A stretch of DNA of 8,004 nt from an uncultured Micrococcales bacterium (GTDB lineage Bacteria > Actinomycetota > Actinomycetes > S36-B12 > GCA-2699445): positions 1-8,004 of the forward strand of contig CAIWTL010000150.1 in NCBI GenBank assembly GCA_903915555.1. The letters run 5' to 3'. The notes beneath the pieces are model-generated. The model was not told the origin of the DNA, did no database searches, and was given only the letters and a program-made list of their open reading frames with translations. The position numbers were made by a program, and so were the translations under genes. The stretch's first letter is position 1. Each line of letters opens with the position of its first letter. Positions 6,050 to 8,004 of this stretch are shown here, one piece after another.

Positions 6050-7189
6050 TCAGGCGCGCACGGCGGGGGTCACGGGGCGCCCCCGCCAGGTCAGCGATCC
6101 GGTCCTGTGCCGACGGGCGGAGTCGGCGGTGAGCACCGCGAGGACGACGAGCGCCAACGGGTGCGCGAAGGCGCTCGGCCAGGCGGTGGATCCCGTGGCG
6201 CGGGCGGCGATCACCCGGTTGACCACGGCAGCCGCGTATCCCGCCGCCGCGATCGCCCGGGTGGGGCGGTGCCTGCCCGCGACCGCGTAGGCCACCGGCA
6301 GGCACCCGACGAGGGCGAGCATCGCCGTCGCCGCCACGCTGCCGCCCGGACCGCCGAAGGCCGCCCAGAGGGATTTCCGGTAGCCCGCCAGCAGGCCCGC
6401 GTCGGTCTCGTACATGAGGCAGTGGGCGACCGCGCTCGCATCGGTGATGTCGGCTGAGGCGCCGGCCCGCTTCACCGCTCGCGCGAGGGCGATGTCCTCG
6501 AGGACCTCGCCCGCCACGGCCCCGTGGCCCCCGGCGGCCGCGTACCCGGCGGCGCCCACCACGAGGAACTGCCCGTTGGCCGCGGCCATCGACGGGCGGG
6601 GGGATCGGCGCGCGACGTCGAGGGGGAGGGTGGTCAGCCACGACCACTGCTGCAGGGGCTGCACCAGTCGCGCCAGCGGGGTGAGTGCCCGCTGACGCGG
6701 CCACGCGCTCAGCAGGTCCACCCCGAGCCGTTCCCGCTGCGCGACCGCGGCGGCGACCGCCCCGGGCGCCACCCTCACGTCGGCGTCGAGGAACACGAGT
6801 GTGTCGCCGCTCGCTGCGGCCGCGAGCCGGTGGCAGGCGTAGGGCTTGCCGAGCCACCCGGGCGGTGGGGACTCGTCACTGCTCAGGACCGTGATGCGTG
6901 GATCACCGGCGGCGGCCCGCCGTGCCCGCTCGGCGGTGTCGTCGGCCGAGTCGTCGTCGAGGATCAGGAACTCGGCGTCGTCGAGCCCCTGCTGCGCCCG
7001 TAGGTCCGCGACGAGGGTCGCGATGGTGGCCGCTTCGTCACGGGCCGGGACCAGGACCGAGACCCGGGCGGCGACCCGCTCGGGTCTCGGTCCCAGGTGA
7101 GTCAGGTGTCGGCGGTTGACGGCACAGTGGACCGCTCCCGCCACCGCCGCGAGGGAACACAGCACGACAAGCGGCCGCAGCGCCCTCAT
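6050..7189 (-). CDS. Membrane-anchored family 2 glycosyltransferase, probably acting on a carotenoid
   Basis: This GT-A fold enzyme would move a sugar from a nucleotide donor to a lipid-soluble acceptor at the membrane. The 379-residue product starts with a hydrophobic anchor (about 4-24), then the GT2 catalytic domain: VSVLVPARDE (43-52), LILDDDS (75-81), GWLGKPYAC (111-119), the DXD motif in FLDADV (133-138), ANGQFL (204-209) and the ED motif in VLEDIAL (229-235). Three hydrophobic C-terminal segments follow. The layout resembles the hydroxy-carotenoid glycosyltransferases often annotated CruG or CrtX-like. The ATG at 7189 overlaps the upstream hydratase stop by four bases (ATGA), which points to translational coupling, and AGGGG lies seven bases upstream. 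The frame is open back to 7597, but that part lies inside the hydratase gene and has no GT2 features. Carotenoid as acceptor is inferred from the neighbours; the sugar is unknown. Confidence 0.87.
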   Translation of the reverse strand: MRALRPLVVLCSLAAVAGAVHCAVNRRHLTHLGPRPERVAARVSVLVPARDEAATIATLVADLRAQQGLDDAEFLILDDDSADDTAERARRAAAGDPRITVLSSDESPPPGWLGKPYACHRLAAAASGDTLVFLDADVRVAPGAVAAAVAQRERLGVDLLSAWPRQRALTPLARLVQPLQQWSWLTTLPLDVARRSPRPSMAAANGQFLVVGAAGYAAAGGHGAVAGEVLEDIALARAVKRAGASADITDASAVAHCLMYETDAGLLAGYRKSLWAAFGGPGGSVAATAMLALVGCLPVAYAVAGRHRPTRAIAAAGYAAAVVNRVIAARATGSTAWPSAFAHPLALVVLAVLTADSARRHRTGSLTWRGRPVTPAVRA

Positions 7190-7970
7190 GCCGACGCCCC
7201 CTGGGGCTGAGGGGTGCGCAGCCCCACGGCGACCACGGCCATCGGGATGCCCATGCCCACGGCGCCGATGAGAGCGACGGCCGGACGTCCGAAGAAGACC
7301 GCGTTCGCGAGGACGTTCGACACGTAGACCCAGCACAGCAGGGCGACCGGTGGCGACGACCGCGGTACGGGGTGCGGTGGGGGACCGGCGATCGACTCCA
7401 GCAGCGACATGACCACCACGGCGGCGACCAGCCAGCCGGCGAAATTCGTCAGCGGTATCCCGGGAACTCCCGGCAGGCCGGGTTCGGGTGTCGCGAACGA
7501 CCAGTGGCCCTCGGAGACCATCTGGGGGTCGAGGAACAGATCCCACGAGGCCAGCAGCGCTGCGGCCAGGGCGACGCGGGGGACCGCGGTGCGACACACC
7601 CGGGCGGCGACGACATACACGGGATACCCCATCATCGCCCAGGCCAGGGGGATGACGAGGGGAACGGGGCCGAGGGAGGGTCCGAGACGATCGGCGTAGG
7701 AGTAGTCACCGAAGGGGAGTCCGGTCGTCGTGCCCAGGGCCTCCACGGCCCACCCGAACAGCAGGACCGTGGCGAAGAACCGGAACGTCCACCGCGGCGG
7801 CTGGGTCGCCAGCGAGTGCGTCAGTGACGCGAGGAAGAACAGCAGCACCCCCCGGCGGTGAAGCCGTCGCGCACCGTGCCGTCCACCAGCACCCACAGGA
7901 TCTGACTCAGGATGGTCAGGGCCGTGAACACCCAGGACAACGACAACGCCGTCGACCGGTCCCGCCCCAT
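7186..7970 (-). CDS. cruF: CruF-type carotenoid 1,2-hydratase (DUF422 family), apparent frameshift near the N-terminus
   Basis: This membrane protein family adds water to the psi end of acyclic or monocyclic carotenoids, giving a tertiary hydroxyl. The core is clear: GLPFGDYSY (84-92 in repaired numbering), VPLVIPLAWAMMGYP, WDLFLDPQMV (143-152) and LTNFAGW (174-180), with about seven hydrophobic segments. The core frame, read alone from a GTG at 7896, starts with a basic, Gly-rich stretch unlike the family. The ATG at 7970 in another frame gives the expected first membrane helix (residues 9-29, including FTALTILSQILWVLV), and that frame runs into the core frame at a six-G run (7848-7853). One extra G gives 261 residues, a normal length. 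Without correction, the ATG frame stops at 49 codons. The stop overlaps the glycosyltransferase start. No good Shine-Dalgarno sequence precedes 7970, so the true start may lie further right. A minus-strand TGA at 7999-7997 could end the preceding gene. Confidence 0.82.
7848..7853 (-). other. Six-G homopolymer where the cruF reading frame breaks
   Basis: The coding strand reads GCC GGG GGG TGC in the ATG-7970 frame, whereas the conserved CruF core continues as GTG CTG CTG TTC in the frame one base back. A seventh G, or a -1 slip of a ribosome on the G-run, joins Gly-Gly-Val-Leu-Leu without loss. It may be a sequencing or consensus error, a real mutation, or a slippage site. The sequence alone does not decide. 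Confidence 0.8.
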
Positions 7971-8004
7971 GGCGACATCGTGGGCGTCGCCCCCGCTCAG
8001 GGCA

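Noticed and set aside
7190..7597. N-terminal extension of the glycosyltransferase to 7597
   Set aside because: The extra part is fully inside the CruF coding region and is low in hydrophobic content. The ATG at 7189 gives a normal membrane anchor and a classical four-base stop-start overlap.
1..8004. CRISPR arrays, tRNA or rRNA genes, transposase genes, attachment sites
   Set aside because: Nothing resembling regularly spaced repeats, tRNA arms, transposase motifs or terminal inverted repeats was seen. Nearly all of the window is covered by protein-coding genes.

Overview
The window comes from a high-GC Gram-positive bacterium of the Actinomycetota. The evidence is the very GC-rich third codon positions, the GTG starts, the actinobacterial flavour of the MetF and prenyl synthase sequences, and TANNNT-type -10 hexamers placed directly before start codons with no Shine-Dalgarno sequence. 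I cannot name the genus from sequence alone.

Left block, minus strand (1-1948). A geranylgeranyl diphosphate synthase (crtE type) is followed after 26 bases by a CrtI-type phytoene desaturase that runs off the left edge. These are early steps of carotenoid synthesis. Phytoene synthase (crtB) is not in the window and may lie just to the left. Middle block, plus strand (2067-4515). metF (5,10-methylenetetrahydrofolate reductase) is divergent from crtE across a 118-base intergenic region. Next comes a CPA1/NhaP2-type potassium (or sodium)/proton antiporter with a C-terminal RCK_C (TrkA-C) domain. Right block, minus strand (4552-7970). Read 5' to 3', it holds a CruF-type carotenoid hydratase gene, a membrane-anchored family 2 glycosyltransferase overlapping it by four bases, and a second CrtI-superfamily desaturase of CrtD/CrtN flavour. 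This block is convergent with the antiporter gene.

Together the genes describe a carotenoid locus split in two. CrtE supplies the C20 precursor and CrtI makes the polyene backbone. The right-hand module would then hydrate the psi end groups (CruF), desaturate them further (CrtD-like) and glycosylate the hydroxyl (the GT2 enzyme). The likely product is an acyclic or monocyclic glycosylated hydroxy-carotenoid of the bacterioruberin or myxol type, not a simple cyclic carotene.

The most notable points are these. (1) The cruF frame is broken at a six-G run near its N-terminus, and one extra G, or a -1 slip, would restore a full-length protein. (2) Four genes have a -10-like hexamer ending exactly six bases before the start codon, which suggests leaderless transcription. 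(3) Short repeats and palindromes lie in the crtE/metF divergent promoter region and upstream of the second desaturase. I see no RNA genes, CRISPR arrays, insertion sequences or phage genes. I do not see a clearly new biological system: this is accessory pigment metabolism with a few unusual details.
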